From the NCBI GenBank assembly GCA_016713625.1, contig JADJOT010000010.1:372001-436000 (forward strand): DNA of 64,000 nt. Reading direction: 5' to 3'. The position numbers and the translations under genes are program-made. This DNA is from Candidatus Accumulibacter affinis (GTDB lineage: Bacteria; Pseudomonadota; Gammaproteobacteria; Burkholderiales; Rhodocyclaceae). Below the pieces are notes generated by a model. It saw only the letters and a list, made by a program, of their open reading frames with translations. It made no database searches and was not told the origin of the DNA. Shown one piece after another: positions 37,809 to 46,627 of the stretch (positions within the stretch are counted from its first letter, which is position 1; the number at the start of each line of letters is the position of its first letter).

Positions 37809-39103
37809 TGCCCACCTTGCTCGGTCAACTGGAACAGATTCCCGACCCAAGAGACCCCAGGAAGCGCCGGCACAAGCTCACCGCGCTGCTGCTCTACGGC
37901 TTGTTGATGTTCGTCTTTCAGTTCTCTTCCCGGCGCGAGACCAACCGCGAAATCAGCCGCCCGCAGTTCATGACCACCCTGCAGCTGCTATTCCCGGAAA
38001 TCGATACCCTGCCACACGCCGACACCCTGTTTCGGCTGCTGCGCGACATCGACCTTGAGCACCTCGAACAAGCCCACGTCGATTTGATCAAGCGGCTGAT
38101 CCGCGGCAAGAGCTTTCGCCGCTATCTGATCAACCGCTGCTATCCGATCGCCATCGACGGCTCACAGAAGCTCGCCGGCGACACCCTCTGGGCGGAGGAA
38201 CTCCTGCAGCGGACCGTCGGCAAGGAGGAAACCCGTCACACCCAGTACTTCGTCTACCTCCTCGAGGCCAGTCTCGCCTTCCACAACGGTCTGGTCATCC
38301 CGTTGCTCAGCGAGTTCCTCGAACACGCGCTGGGCGATAGCGAAGCGCAAAAGCAGGATGGCGAGCTGCGCGGCTTTGTGCGCTTGAGCGACCGGCTCAA
38401 GACGCTGTTCCCCGGCCTGCCGATCCTGCTCCTGCTCGATGGCCTCTACGCCAACGGGCCGGTGATGCAGCGCTGCCGTGGCTACCACTGGCAGTTCATG
38501 ATCGTGCTCAAGGACAAGGATTTGTCCACCGGCTGGCCGGAGTTCCACGCGCTCCATGCCCTGAAACCGCAAGCCTCGCAGCGCTGCTGGGGACGGCGCC
38601 AACAGCACTTCAGCTGGGTCAACGACATCGACTATGCCTTCGGTTCGAACGGGCGTCAGCATCTCAAGCTGAACGTAGTGGTCTGTGAGGAAAGCTGGGA
38701 GAGGGTCGATGACCAGGCCAGGACCGTCACCGAAACCTCGCGTCACGCCTGGCTCTCCAGCCAGCCGCTCAGCCAAGACAATGTCCATGAGCGCTGCAAC
38801 CTGGGCGCCCGCCACCGCTGGGGCATCGAAGCGGGCTTTCTCGTCGAGAAGCACCAGGGCTACCACTACGAGCATGCCTTTGCCCTCGACTGGAATGCCA
38901 TGAGGGGCTATCACCTCCTCATGCGCCTGGCGCATGTCTTCAATACCCTGGCACGCTTCACCCGGCAGCTACGCGACCTGTATCGGCAATTCGGTGTGCG
39001 CGGCGCCATCGCCTTTATCCGCAGTTCCTGCGCCGCTCCCTGGCTCGATCTCGCGCGCATGCGCGTGCTCCTCGCCAAACCGTTCCTGCTGCAACTCGAA
39101 TAA

Positions 39104-39537
39104 CCTTCCCGGGCCTGCCCAAGACCTCTTCCCCAGCGCGGCGCACTCCGCGCCGGGAAACCAGCTCGCCTGACGATCGCAACGGAGATCCGACGACCTC
39201 TCACCTCCCATTGACTGGCCCCACACTACCCGCGCTACAAGCGCTCCTTTGCCGCTAGCCAACCCCCATCTGACCGCCTCGCCGGCGAAAACGGGCGGTA
39301 CCGGCAAACGCATCCGATTCGGCTGGGTCATGCGTCAGGGCTGCTCATCGCGCCACGAGTTTGACCTTTTAGGATGGTTGGTTACAATCCGGAAAGTGCT
39401 GCTGCCGTCGACTCTTCGCTCCAGCCTGTCGCCTGCGCCACGACTCGTTACCGGATTGATCGAGCCGTTGCTTGGCGGTTGATAAGGTCCAGCCTTTGAC
39501 GCTTGATGACTGTGGCAATCCCCAACCGGAGGCTCCA
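39104..39537. other. End of the outer element and flank
   Basis: Holds the 3' noncoding part of the outer element up to its right inverted repeat (39327-39343) and 9-bp duplication (39344-39352), then 185 bases of flanking DNA without a gene I can support. Confidence 0.6.
39344..39352. repeat. Right 9-bp target duplication of the outer element
   Basis: CTCATCGCG, identical to 30652-30660. Confidence 0.9.
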
Positions 39538-39927
39538 ATGCCCATAACGAAGACGTGCGGCCATCCTGCTAAAGCCCGACAGTTCCACTATGCCGGAAGT
39601 GTAACTCGAGGCGTTACTCTGCACTTTGAAACTGGCGACGTTTTCGTTACTGGGCAGTTCTTCGCCGCAATCCAAAGGCATTTCGCTGGTCGTCAGGTTG
39701 CGGGTGGGTTCGCGATGGACCATCCTTTTCCCAACGGATTCGGGGCTTGGGTTCAGCAGAACTCGCGCACACTAAACTCTAGGCCTCTCACACCAAGGCA
39801 GGCCTCATTTATAGCTGCCGTGCTCCGTGATGCCGGCTGGGTAACTTCTTCGCTTCGTCGCACAGCCGTTTATCTGCACTTTCGACCATCAACCCCGACC
39901 GTTGCCACTGGTCCCGTCATCAGCTAA
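39538..39927 (+). CDS. Hypothetical protein
   Basis: 129 residues starting MPITKTCGHPAKARQFHYAG, with FETGDVFVTGQFFAAIQRHF, GFGAWVQQNSRTLN and LTPRQASFIAAVLRDAGW. It looks like a compact alpha/beta protein with no signal peptide or membrane segment and no motif I recognise. GGAGG lies five bases before the ATG at 39538, which supports expression. It stands alone between the mobile nest and a remnant-rich region. Confidence 0.5.
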   Translation: MPITKTCGHPAKARQFHYAGSVTRGVTLHFETGDVFVTGQFFAAIQRHFAGRQVAGGFAMDHPFPNGFGAWVQQNSRTLNSRPLTPRQASFIAAVLRDAGWVTSSLRRTAVYLHFRPSTPTVATGPVIS

Positions 39928-40090
39928 ACGACTCACCAGCGCTGGTGAAACGCTGCGACTGCCCCTGAAACCGGCCCAGTTTGGAATCGAGCCGTCTAAC
40001 CGCTTGGTTTCCGTGGCGATTCAGAGGTACGTCATAAACCCATACAGGTTGGAGTGGAGGTCGCAGGACCCCGCCGGGGTCGGACCCCGG

Positions 40091-40113
40091 CGGGGTCAGT
40101 TCTAACATTCCAA
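40091..40113 (+). repeat. Dispersed intergenic repeat, copy B, with adjacent palindromes
   Basis: CGGGGTCAGTTCTAACATTC then CAA. Directly upstream, 40068-40098 contains two palindromic GACCCCGCCGGGGTC-like units in tandem that could form a strong hairpin. Copies of the repeat itself are at 20487, 46051 and 51199. Confidence 0.6.
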
Positions 40114-40223
40114 CATTTCGCCAGAGCAATGATTGTAGATGTATGAATGTGAGACCCTGGCGGTTTCGCTCCTGCCGACCCCAGCCGACGGGAATCAGTT
40201 TTCTCGCTGGCTGCCTCATCCTC

Positions 40224-40421
40224 CGAGAGAAAGTCATCAAACCCGTTCTCGCCGGCGCCGGCATACCACACCTCGGACCGCCACCGAAGAACATCCGGGC
40301 CCTTGATGAACACTACGAGAATCTCCAGCGCGAGTTGCGTCGCACCTTCGATACCCTGCTCATCACTGTTGCTCCTGGCTCAAACACTAACACCAACATG
40401 TTTGCTTCAACAGGCGCTTAA
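40224..40421 (+). pseudogene. C-terminal remnant of an unidentified protein
   Basis: The frame reads REKVIKPVLAGAGIPHLGPP then ALDEHYENLQRELRRTFDTL, which has a coherent helical, charged character unlike the random frames around it. The upstream part of the gene is missing. I have a vague impression of a family tail but cannot name it. Confidence 0.3.
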
Positions 40422-40425
40422 GCGC

Positions 40426-41696
40426 CTAATACTGTCGTGGCGCCTTTCCTGTTTTGGCGAGAACAGTAGGCTGCGCTCCCGTTTCGGAGGCGTCGAGCTT
40501 TTCCACGAGCACGTCGAAGCGCCAGTCGTCGCCGAAGTCATAGCGGAATTCGACAAGCTGTCGGGGAAACAGCCCGGCTTCGCCCAAGGTCACTTCGTCC
40601 GCGTAGTCGTCCTCGACATCGCTACAGCGCGGGTCATCGAAGGTGCGCTGGGTCGCGTATTCGTCCTGGTAGCGAAACTGATAGAGGTGGTCGTCATCGA
40701 ATTGGAAGGCATCGAGGATGAATCTTGCGAGATCGTCGAAATCGCTTGCGGCCGGCATGACGATGCGACGCCAGACATCCGAGCCGAGCGAAACCTTGAA
40801 CGTCAAACTTCCTCGGAACGGCTCGACGGCCTCAGGGTCTCCCAGATAGTGGCGGCAGTTTGGGAAGAAGGGTAGCGCCCTGCTTGCCCAGAGCAGGAAG
40901 GGGTGGTGCTCCATTTCCTCTTCAGCCTCAAGCTCGTCCGGGGTCGAGTTCTTGCCCGTAGGGTTGAAGAGACGCTCCAACAAGTCGGTAGAGGTGTCGC
41001 CGAATGCCTGAAGGTAGGTCGCGCTGGCGGATAGTCCCCACGGGGTCGCGACCATGCGCTTAATCTGCCAGCCTTTGCCGGGTACGGGGGGCTCCGAAGC
41101 AATGTTGAGCAAGCCAAACAATTGCATGAGTGCGATCTGCTTCATGCCGAGCGCCCCCAACATGGCCACTTGCCACTTTTCGTCTCGCTCTTTCGCACGA
41201 CTGCCAGGACGGTGGCGCTTCAGGAAGGTACAACGGTATTCCGCCATTCGGTCGGCTGCCATACCGAAACGCTCCTGCTCGAAGTCGGCAATGTTCCACC
41301 AGCGTTCGAGCAGCGAGAAATAACGCTCTGTCGGGTTGAGCAACTGCCATCGGGCGACCATAGCCTTGTCCTGAACCATCTGCGGCGTGCGCAGCGAACG
41401 ATCCACCTTTCCCAACCGAGTGAAGCGCAACAGCAGGTGCAAGCCATCCACATGGGGATACGACACCTGCCTGCCGCGGCTGAGGCCGATCGGGGCGGGG
41501 TGAGTCAGTAAGCCGTTGAGTTCGGGCAGACGGGCGATGGCGAATTCGCAAGTTTTGCTGAAACCGGGATGCCGTTGCTGCCGATGCCGTCCAGCAGGGC
41601 GTCGAAATCACGCACGATAGTCCCCGGCGGCTCGGGCATGCTGGCAACCGAGGTGAACACCGCGCGGTCCACCTCGGTGATTTGGAGAGTTTTCAT
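40426..41696 (-). CDS. Plasmid pRiA4b ORF-3-like protein, frameshifted
   Basis: About 422 residues. The N-terminal frame (MKTLQITEVDRAVFTSVASM) joins the main frame near 41557 at an AAAA run where one more A gives SAKTCEFAIARLPELNGLL. The C-terminal domain is of the pRiA4b_Orf3 type: LTFKVSLGSDVWRRIVMP, FDDLARFILDAFQFDDDHLY and LVEFRYDFGDDWRFDVLVE. The central region (residues 120-250) is unrecognised. These proteins are common on accessory DNA and their function is unknown. Confidence 0.72.
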
Positions 41697-41766
41697 GATG
41701 GGGTCGGTCCGTCAGATAAAAGGGCTCGCTGGTGAAAGGCGGAGGCTGGAATGTGTAGCGAGCATC

Positions 41767-42623
41767 TTACCGAAAGATCGAGGAGTCGGCGCCTGGATGC
41801 AATTCCGGTTCGCCCGCGGCCGCCGAAACCGCCTTCGCCAGTCGTTCGCGCATATGGCGCCAGTGGCTGCCTTCCCAGAAGACGCGCCGGCATACTTGCT
41901 GAAGTCATGCTGGCGATCTCGCGCGCGGGGTGGCAGCGCGTCGATGACTTGCGCCTTATCCACGGACACGAGCGGCGCGTTGCACTTCAGGCAGCGGGAG
42001 AGCGGCCGCAGGCTGCCGGCAAGATCAAGGCGAGTGAGGATTTCCGAGAGCTGCGCATCCGGCTTCTGCGCATACACGTAACAACCGCGGCTGATGCCCC
42101 GTCGTTTGAGCAAGTCACGGTCGCGGGTCAGTACGATGCGTTCGTCGCTTCCGGAGATTCGCTGGATTTCGACATCGTCGGCAGCGTTGTCGTAAACGGT
42201 ATCGAACCCGGCCATCCGCAACAGGTGGGCGAGGCCACCGAGATGCGCGTCGGCGACAAAGCGCGTGACGCGCAAGGGGTAGGGGCGCAGGCGCAGCAGG
42301 GGACTGATGTCGAAAGCCTCGAACTTCGGATAGACGGAGACGCGGTCGCCATGTCGCAGGCGCCGGGCGAAATCGACCGAAACCCCATTGACGAGGATCA
42401 GCTCGACCTCGGTATGCGGCACGCCAAGGGCTTCGATCACATGCTTGACGGTCGCGTCCGTCGCGCAGTCAAAGTCGAATTCCCGCCGGCGCCGATCACG
42501 GGCGATGAAGTCGTTCAACTCCTCGTAGAAGCGAAAGGTCGCCACCACGGTGGCGGTCGTTCGTTCCTGGTGTGCGCCGACATCCCCTTTGGGTGGCGCC
42601 ACAGATGAAATTCGGCTTGGCAT
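41767..42623 (-). CDS. Mut7-C RNase-like protein with N-terminal ubiquitin-like domain, frameshifted near the end
   Basis: About 285 residues. The N-terminal ubiquitin-like domain (ATFRFYEELNDFI to LVNGVSVDFARRLRHGDRVSVYP) is followed by a PIN-like Mut7-C domain (RFVADAHLGGLAHLLRMAGF, RIVLTRDRDLLKRRG) and half a zinc ribbon (CLKCNAPL). After DFSKYAG the family's ending appears in another frame (RRVFWEGSHWRHMRERL), so one base is missing near 41893. The ATG at 42623 has GAGAGAGGG six bases upstream. Mut7-C proteins are predicted RNases. Confidence 0.72.
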
Positions 42624-42761
42624 GGACATCCCTCTCTCGGTACAGGAAGCGAGGCACGATGCGGGACAGGGTACGCCATGGGCGCTATGATTGACTACAG
42701 CGGCTGTGGTCGGTGATACTTCGAGAAGTGGCGTTGAAATTCCTGTCCTTTTGTGCCCACC

Positions 42762-43031
42762 ATGATGATCATCCGCGTACTCTTTCTTGCTCTCCTGCTC
42801 TCAAGCTGCGTCGATACCATGCTCGTGGGCTTTGGTGCCGACACAAACTACCTGACTTTCGATCACCCGAATTCCGAAAAGGCCTTTGCGGACGTTCGTA
42901 CTAGAGCTGAAAGACTGTGCCAAGAGCGTAAACAGGTCGCAATCAAGACGGAAAGCGTCTGCTCCCTGACAAACTGCGCGACCAGCTACCAGTGCGCTGA
43001 TCAGGCCGACGTGATCAAGTTCGGGCTATAG
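42762..43031 (+). CDS. Small predicted lipoprotein
   Basis: 89 residues. The signal peptide MMIIRVLFLALLLSSC ends in a lipobox (LLSSC) for lipidation. The mature part has four further cysteines (LCQERK, VCSLTNC, YQCADQ), suggesting disulfide bonds. No family is recognised. The stop codon lies two bases before the left end of an IS1380 remnant, so the natural C-terminus could have been longer. Confidence 0.5.
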   Translation: MMIIRVLFLALLLSSCVDTMLVGFGADTNYLTFDHPNSEKAFADVRTRAERLCQERKQVAIKTESVCSLTNCATSYQCADQADVIKFGL

Positions 43032-43032
43032 A

Positions 43033-43842
43033 CCCAAATTCCGCGATCGAGTTTCGGTCGGGCCAGCTACGGCGGACCGGGAGCCTCCGGAGAGGCCCGA
43101 AGGAGCGCGCGGAACGGTGCCAAGCCATAGCGCAGGCCCTCGGGTGCCCCCAGAGATTGCGGATGGATGCGGATAGCATAAATTCAGTCGCTCGGGACGA
43201 ACCGCGCTGCCCCGTGCCTCGCAGCACCGGGTGTGGTTTCCGCCGTAAATGAGGAGGAGACTACGGGCTGGGATTGGCGGTAGCGCAGGCGAAAGTGCGG
43301 GCGCGGATGCTGTGGAACAGGTCGAGGCTCTCGCTGGCGATCTTCCATACCCAGGCGCCGGCATGCCGCACGAGCTTGCCCGGCAGGTGAAACAGGCGCC
43401 AGCGCACGGTGGCGACTGGATGGCGCTGCCAACCCTCGCCGAGAGCGGAATGCTTGAAGAGGACGAAGAGATTGTGCGCAATGACGCCGATGCGGAAGAA
43501 GGCGGCATTGGCGGCCAACTGCCCGCAGGGCATGCGCTCCATGCCAAAGCCAATCTTCCGTTCCTGGATGCCGTTCTCGGACACCTCGCCGCGCTGGCGG
43601 TACCAGATCAGGGTGTCGGCAGCCGATTCGACTCGGTTGCTGGTAATCACATGGTACTTTGGCGAATCGTCGAACAGTTCGGCTTGGCGCGGGTGCTTCA
43701 CAACGATCAACCGGAACGACTTCCGGGTCCCGCCTCCCTTGATCACCCAGCCGGTGTTCGTTTCGACACCGATAGTCTACCGGGAAGCCCGCAAATACGG
43801 GCCTCCCACGGGATCTATGCGGTTTGAATCGCGGAATCTGGG
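43033..43842 (-). mobile_element. IS1380-family remnant, internally deleted
   Basis: Both ends are recognisable: left CCCAAATTCCGCGAT and right (complement) CCCAGATTCCGCGATTCAAA. The distance is about 810 bp, roughly half a normal IS1380, and only the 3' half of the transposase remains. A short GGAATCTG duplication follows the right end. No matching target duplication was found. Confidence 0.7.
43261..43780 (-). pseudogene. IS1380 transposase, C-terminal fragment
   Basis: About 170 residues from GVETNTGWVIKGGGTRKSF through VITSNR, WYRQRGEVSENGIQERK, GFGMERMPCGQLAANAAFFR and VRWRLFHLPGKLVRHAGAW, the standard IS1380 C-terminal block with its catalytic Glu region. An in-frame stop precedes it, and the N-terminal domains are gone. 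Confidence 0.82.
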
Positions 43843-43870
43843 AATCTGGGAAAGAGTGGGTTGGCTTGGT

Positions 43871-43896
43871 GTTGCACAAAGGAACGTTTGTGCAAC
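43871..43896. repeat. Perfect hairpin upstream of vapBC-1
   Basis: GTTGCACAAA (43871-43880) pairs with TTTGTGCAAC (43887-43896) around a 6-nt loop. It may end leftward transcripts or bind a regulator. Confidence 0.45.
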
Positions 43897-43911
43897 GGCG
43901 TGTGATGGGTC

Positions 43912-43951
43912 TTGATATTGTCTGGCTGATGGTATATATCTTGATATATCA
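43912..43951 (+). promoter_or_regulatory. vapBC-1 promoter and operator
   Basis: TTGATA (43912-43917) and TATATC (43935-43940) with a 17-bp spacer. The -10 overlaps an imperfect inverted repeat GTATATATCTTGATATATCA (43932-43951), a likely VapBC binding site. Confidence 0.55.
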
Positions 43952-43963
43952 CAGGAGGTGCCA

Positions 43964-44224
43964 ATGTCACACATCGCCAAGCTGTTCAAGAATGGCCGCA
44001 GTCAGGCGGTTCGCCTGCCTGCCGAATACCGTTTCGATAGCAACGAAGTCTATATCCGGCGCGACCCGGAGACGGGCGACGTTATCCTTTCGCGCAAGCC
44101 AACAACGTGGGAGGGCTTCTTTGCTGTGCTCAAGGATGCCAACGTTCCAGCAGACTTTCTGGCTGCCGGGGAGCGACGACAGGACGCGCACGACCGTGAC
44201 CCATTTGACGGGTGGAAAGAATGA
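43964..44224 (+). CDS. vapB: VapB antitoxin, AbrB-fold
   Basis: An 86-residue protein opening MSHIAKLFKNGRSQAVRLPAEYRF, the swapped-hairpin AbrB/SpoVT DNA-binding motif of VapB, followed by VYIRRDPETGDVILSRKP and a C-terminal toxin-binding tail (DAHDRDPFDGWKE). AGGAGG lies five bases before the ATG at 43964. The last four bases overlap vapC. Confidence 0.9.
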   Translation: MSHIAKLFKNGRSQAVRLPAEYRFDSNEVYIRRDPETGDVILSRKPTTWEGFFAVLKDANVPADFLAAGERRQDAHDRDPFDGWKE

Positions 44225-44625
44225 CCCGGTACATGCTCGATACCAACATGGTGAGCCACTTTATCAGGGAGCATCCCGCTGTTGTCCGGCGTGTGCTGGC
44301 AGTTCCAATGGCGGTTGTCTGCATCTCCTCGATAACGGAAGGCGAGCTGCTGTTCGGACTAGCGCGACGGCCTGAAGCGAAACGCTTGCCTATGGCGGTG
44401 CGGGAGTTCCTGCGCCGTGTAGATGTATTGCCGTGGGATAGTGACGTTGCAGAGCGTTACGGAGCCGCACGGGCAGCGCTGGAGCGGCAGGGCAAGACGC
44501 TGGGGCCACTCGACCTTCTGATCGCCTCGCATAGCCTTCATGCGGGCGCGGTGCTGGTAACGAACGACCGGGCCTTTGCTCAGGTCGATGAGCTCAGGGT
44601 TGAAGACTGGACGGCTGATGGGTAG
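44221..44625 (+). CDS. vapC: VapC PIN-domain toxin
   Basis: A 134-residue PIN RNase. Acidic residues are in place: Asp in YMLDTNMVSHFI, Glu in ISSITEGELLFGL, Asp in LGPLDLLIASHS and Asp in VLVTNDRAFAQV. Its ATG overlaps the vapB stop (ATGA). It probably cleaves tRNA or rRNA when VapB is degraded. Confidence 0.92.
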   Translation: MTRYMLDTNMVSHFIREHPAVVRRVLAVPMAVVCISSITEGELLFGLARRPEAKRLPMAVREFLRRVDVLPWDSDVAERYGAARAALERQGKTLGPLDLLIASHSLHAGAVLVTNDRAFAQVDELRVEDWTADG

Positions 44626-45015
44626 CAAATCAAAAGCGCATGAGGACGCGACCATCGAGAGCTTCCGCAGAGCGCTACCAAAAGTGCGATGAAAGCATCC
44701 AAAAGGAGCCAGGGTCACAACTCCATTGAGATCTGTTTATGCTCTCCATCTCCGGCCTCCTGTGCCATCGGCTTTTTTGGTCGGCCTCGCGGTCGGGCTT
44801 CGCGTCTGTGCCCCGTCGCCTTTTCGATGCTGTCAAGGAAGCGCGAGTCCCCCAGCGGCTGTCCCTGGCCCCTTTATGCCTTATGCGCCCGCGCTCGCCA
44901 CCGGTGAATTTCCCACGCGCGGGGCGCTGCGCGGCGGCAGCCGGTTTTCCATCTTTCCTTGTCTGCGGCACCATGATGCGTTAGCATCAATGCATCACGT
45001 GCAAGGAGGAAGCTC
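44626..45015. other. Intergenic region between two TA pairs
   Basis: 390 bases without a supported gene. It contains the phrase CCTGGCCCCTTTAT (about 44865-44880), which also occurs at about 19738-19752, so a second small dispersed repeat may be present. Confidence 0.4.
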
Positions 45016-45264
45016 ATGCGTACCACACTCGATATCGAAGACGATGTTCTGCTGGCTGCCAAGGAGCTTGCCCGGCGCGGTGGGACGACCGCCGGCCGGG
45101 TGATTTCGAAGCTCTTGCGACAAGCCCTGACGCAGACGCCACCATCGCCAAGCAGCAGCACCAGCGAGCCGGTGGCCATCCATGGTTTCCGCCCGTTCCC
45201 GTCGCGGGGCAAAGTGGTCACCAACGAGCACGTCGACCAGCTGCGCGACGAGGAAGGCGTTTGA
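45016..45264 (+). CDS. VapB-type ribbon-helix-helix antitoxin
   Basis: 82 residues beginning MRTTLDIEDDVLLAAKELAR, then TTAGRVISKLLRQAL, a ribbon-helix-helix fold, and a C-terminal toxin-binding tail (GKVVTNEHVDQLRDEEGV). AAGGAGG lies shortly before the ATG. The stop shares its last base with the next ATG. Confidence 0.85.
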   Translation: MRTTLDIEDDVLLAAKELARRGGTTAGRVISKLLRQALTQTPPSPSSSTSEPVAIHGFRPFPSRGKVVTNEHVDQLRDEEGV

Positions 45265-45692
45265 TGCGGACTTTGCTCGATGTGAATGTGCTGATCGCCC
45301 TGCTCGACAGCGATCACCTGCATCACAGAAGAGCCATGGCGTGGCTGCAGGAGCATATTCAGTCGGGCTGGGCATCGTGTCCGCTGACCGAGAACGGCTG
45401 TATCCGAATCATGTCGCAACCCGGCTACCCCAACGCATTGCCTGCCGGGGACATCGCCGAACGTCTCGCCGCGGCGACCGCGACCAGCCATCACGTTTTC
45501 TGGCCAGACGCCGTGAGCATCCTCGATAGCGGGCGGATTGGCTGGAATGCCGTACTCGGCTCCCGCCAGGTGACCGACGTTTATCTGCTGGCACTGGCGG
45601 TGCAGCAAAGTGGCCGCTTGGTGACACTGGATCGCGCGGTGCCGCTGCAGGCCGTTCCTGACGCAAGAAGCCGTCATCTCGTCGTGATCTGA
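45264..45692 (+). CDS. VapC-type PIN toxin (TA system VapC family)
   Basis: 142 residues with MRTLLDVNVLIALLDSDHLHH (first Asp), CPLTENGCIRIMSQPGYPNA (Glu), SRQVTDVYLLALAV (Asp) and LVTLDRAVPL (Asp), all four PIN acidic positions. The DNxLIAL-like start and TENG motif place it in the VapC subfamily paired with ribbon-helix-helix antitoxins. Translation is coupled by TGATG. Confidence 0.9.
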   Translation: MRTLLDVNVLIALLDSDHLHHRRAMAWLQEHIQSGWASCPLTENGCIRIMSQPGYPNALPAGDIAERLAAATATSHHVFWPDAVSILDSGRIGWNAVLGSRQVTDVYLLALAVQQSGRLVTLDRAVPLQAVPDARSRHLVVI

Positions 45693-45707
45693 CGTACTGA
45701 TCGATGG

Positions 45708-46004
45708 TCAGAAGAACTGCTTGGCGAAGTTGGCGACGGCCAGGGCGATGAGCACCCCGGTCATCCACTGAAGCAGGGTAAATTTAACGTCATGCTCGAT
45801 CAGCTTGCGCTCGACGCGCTCCATGTCGCTGCGCAGCCCTTTTCCGAACGCATCCATGTCGCCGCGCGTGGCCAACGTCGAATCGAGTACGTCTGCCAGA
45901 ATTTCCTGCTGCGCAACCACGAAGGCCTCTGCCTGCATTCGGGGCACCCCAGCCGCTTCTAGCTGCTTGACAAATTTATGGGTAGCGAAGGTGATCGTGC
46001 TCAT
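45708..46004 (-). CDS. DUF1640-like coiled-coil membrane protein
   Basis: 98 residues from MSTITFATHKFVKQLEAAGV through a long coiled coil (FVVAQQEILADVL, MERVERKLIEHDVK) to a C-terminal membrane helix (LLQWMTGVLIALAVANFA). It resembles CCDC90/DUF1640 proteins that often sit beside phage or TA genes; the function is unknown. The ATG at 46004 fits the family start. Confidence 0.7.
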   Translation of the reverse strand: MSTITFATHKFVKQLEAAGVPRMQAEAFVVAQQEILADVLDSTLATRGDMDAFGKGLRSDMERVERKLIEHDVKFTLLQWMTGVLIALAVANFAKQFF

Positions 46005-46050
46005 GGACTGCAGTGTAGCGCATCCCACAGGAGCGAACAAAGGGTCTCAT

Positions 46051-46100
46051 CCGGGGTCAGGTCCAACATTCCAGCAAAGCCGCGCCAAGCAGAATTCAAA
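46051..46100 (+). repeat. Dispersed intergenic repeat, copy C
   Basis: CCGGGGTCAGGTCCAACATT then CCAG, extending to CCAAGCAGAATTCAAATG. The extended part aligns with copy D at 51199-51250. Confidence 0.6.
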
Positions 46101-46103
46101 TGT

Positions 46104-46250
46104 TTCAACCGCCTCACCGTCGCCTGGACCCGCGATCCCTTCGACCGGCTGACTGTCGCCCGGGCAGCAGCCGATGGGAAAACACCTCTCTTCACGGCCG
46201 ATCGCAACCTTCTCGTCGATTACTCGCGTCGGACTGAATATCGCCGGTAC
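46104..46250 (+). pseudogene. Fragment of a PIN-domain (VapC) toxin gene
   Basis: One frame reads RLTVAWTRDPFDRLTVARA then LFTADRNLLVDYSR, the C-terminal part of VapC-type PIN proteins (TRDPFDRLIVAQA consensus). The N-terminal domain is missing. The segment follows repeat copy C and is probably decayed. Confidence 0.55.
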
Positions 46251-46375
46251 TGGCAGGGAAATGCCAGAGCTTGCGATGGCTGCGCCTGTGCTAAAGTCGC
46301 AGCCTGTTCGCCGAGGCGAATGGCGGCCCGGGTGGTAGCCGCCAGGTCAACGACACTTGCACGGAGACATCACCG

Positions 46376-46627
46376 ATGCGTACCGATTCCGACCCCTCCC
46401 AGGCGCTTGCCGGGCCGACGCTGACCTGCCGCGAACGGCAGGTGCGCTGTCTTTCGGCCAGCAGTCTGCATCGCATGGTTTACATGGTTACGCGTTTGCT
46501 GCTCAACGATGTCGGTCCGCTGATCAGCGTGGCGTCGGTGCAGCAGATCAGGGAAAACGTTGGGCGGGCGCCGAATCGGGACGCCGGACAAATCGCGATT
46601 GCCCGTGATTTCCTGCTGGCGGCGTGA
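46376..46627 (+). pseudogene. Internally deleted alpha/beta-hydrolase gene
   Basis: The 83-codon frame reads RCLSASSLHRMVYM, the family's N-terminal motif (usually followed by EWGD), and then jumps to RLLLNDVGPLISVASVQQI, which normally lies about 130 residues later. The join is at a 19-bp sequence (46488-46506) also present at 54057-54075, where the missing nucleophile-elbow part lies. The last four bases (GTGA) overlap the next hydrolase start. Confidence 0.6.

Larger units (their letters stand above)
31713..39103 (+). pseudogene. DDE transposase of the outer element, split by IS66
   Basis: The N-terminal 72 codons (31713-31929) start MSRRPTRATIQGLRAKKKQQ. The rest (37809-39103) continues in frame once IS66 and one 8-bp duplicate are removed, reading LLRKE-LPTLLGQLEQIPDPRDPRKR. 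A complete triad is visible: Asp in IAIDGSQKL, Asp in ILLLLDGLYANG, Glu in GIEAGFLVEKHQGYHYEH. The restored protein is about 503 residues. ATGA overlap with the DUF4338 gene implies coupled translation. The element is immobile unless IS66 excises precisely. Confidence 0.88.
30661..39343 (+). mobile_element. DUF4338 + DDE-transposase element, host of the nested insertions
   Basis: The ends are perfect 17-bp inverted repeats, CAGCCCTGACGCATGAC at 30661-30677 and its complement at 39327-39343, flanked by the 9-bp duplication CTCATCGCG. Without the nested IS66 and its duplicate it is about 2.8 kb with two genes: a DUF4338 protein and a DDE transposase whose start overlaps the DUF4338 stop. It sits about 110 bp upstream of the hsdM fragment. 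The family looks like an ISNCY-type group, but I could not confirm the name. Confidence 0.88.

Noticed and set aside
40060..40100. Tandem GACCCCGCCGGGG palindromes read as a CRISPR-like or terminator array
   Set aside because: Only two short units without spacers or a T tract; noted as part of repeat copy B.
43835..43852. Tandem GGAATCTG copies as a target duplication of IS1380
   Set aside because: Both copies are on the same side of the element, so they are not a flanking duplication.
46220..46256. Similarity of the segment GAATATCGCCGGTACTGGCA to the last codons of comEC (about 19530-19550)
   Set aside because: Only about 20 bases with several mismatches; it could be a short comEC relic but chance cannot be excluded.
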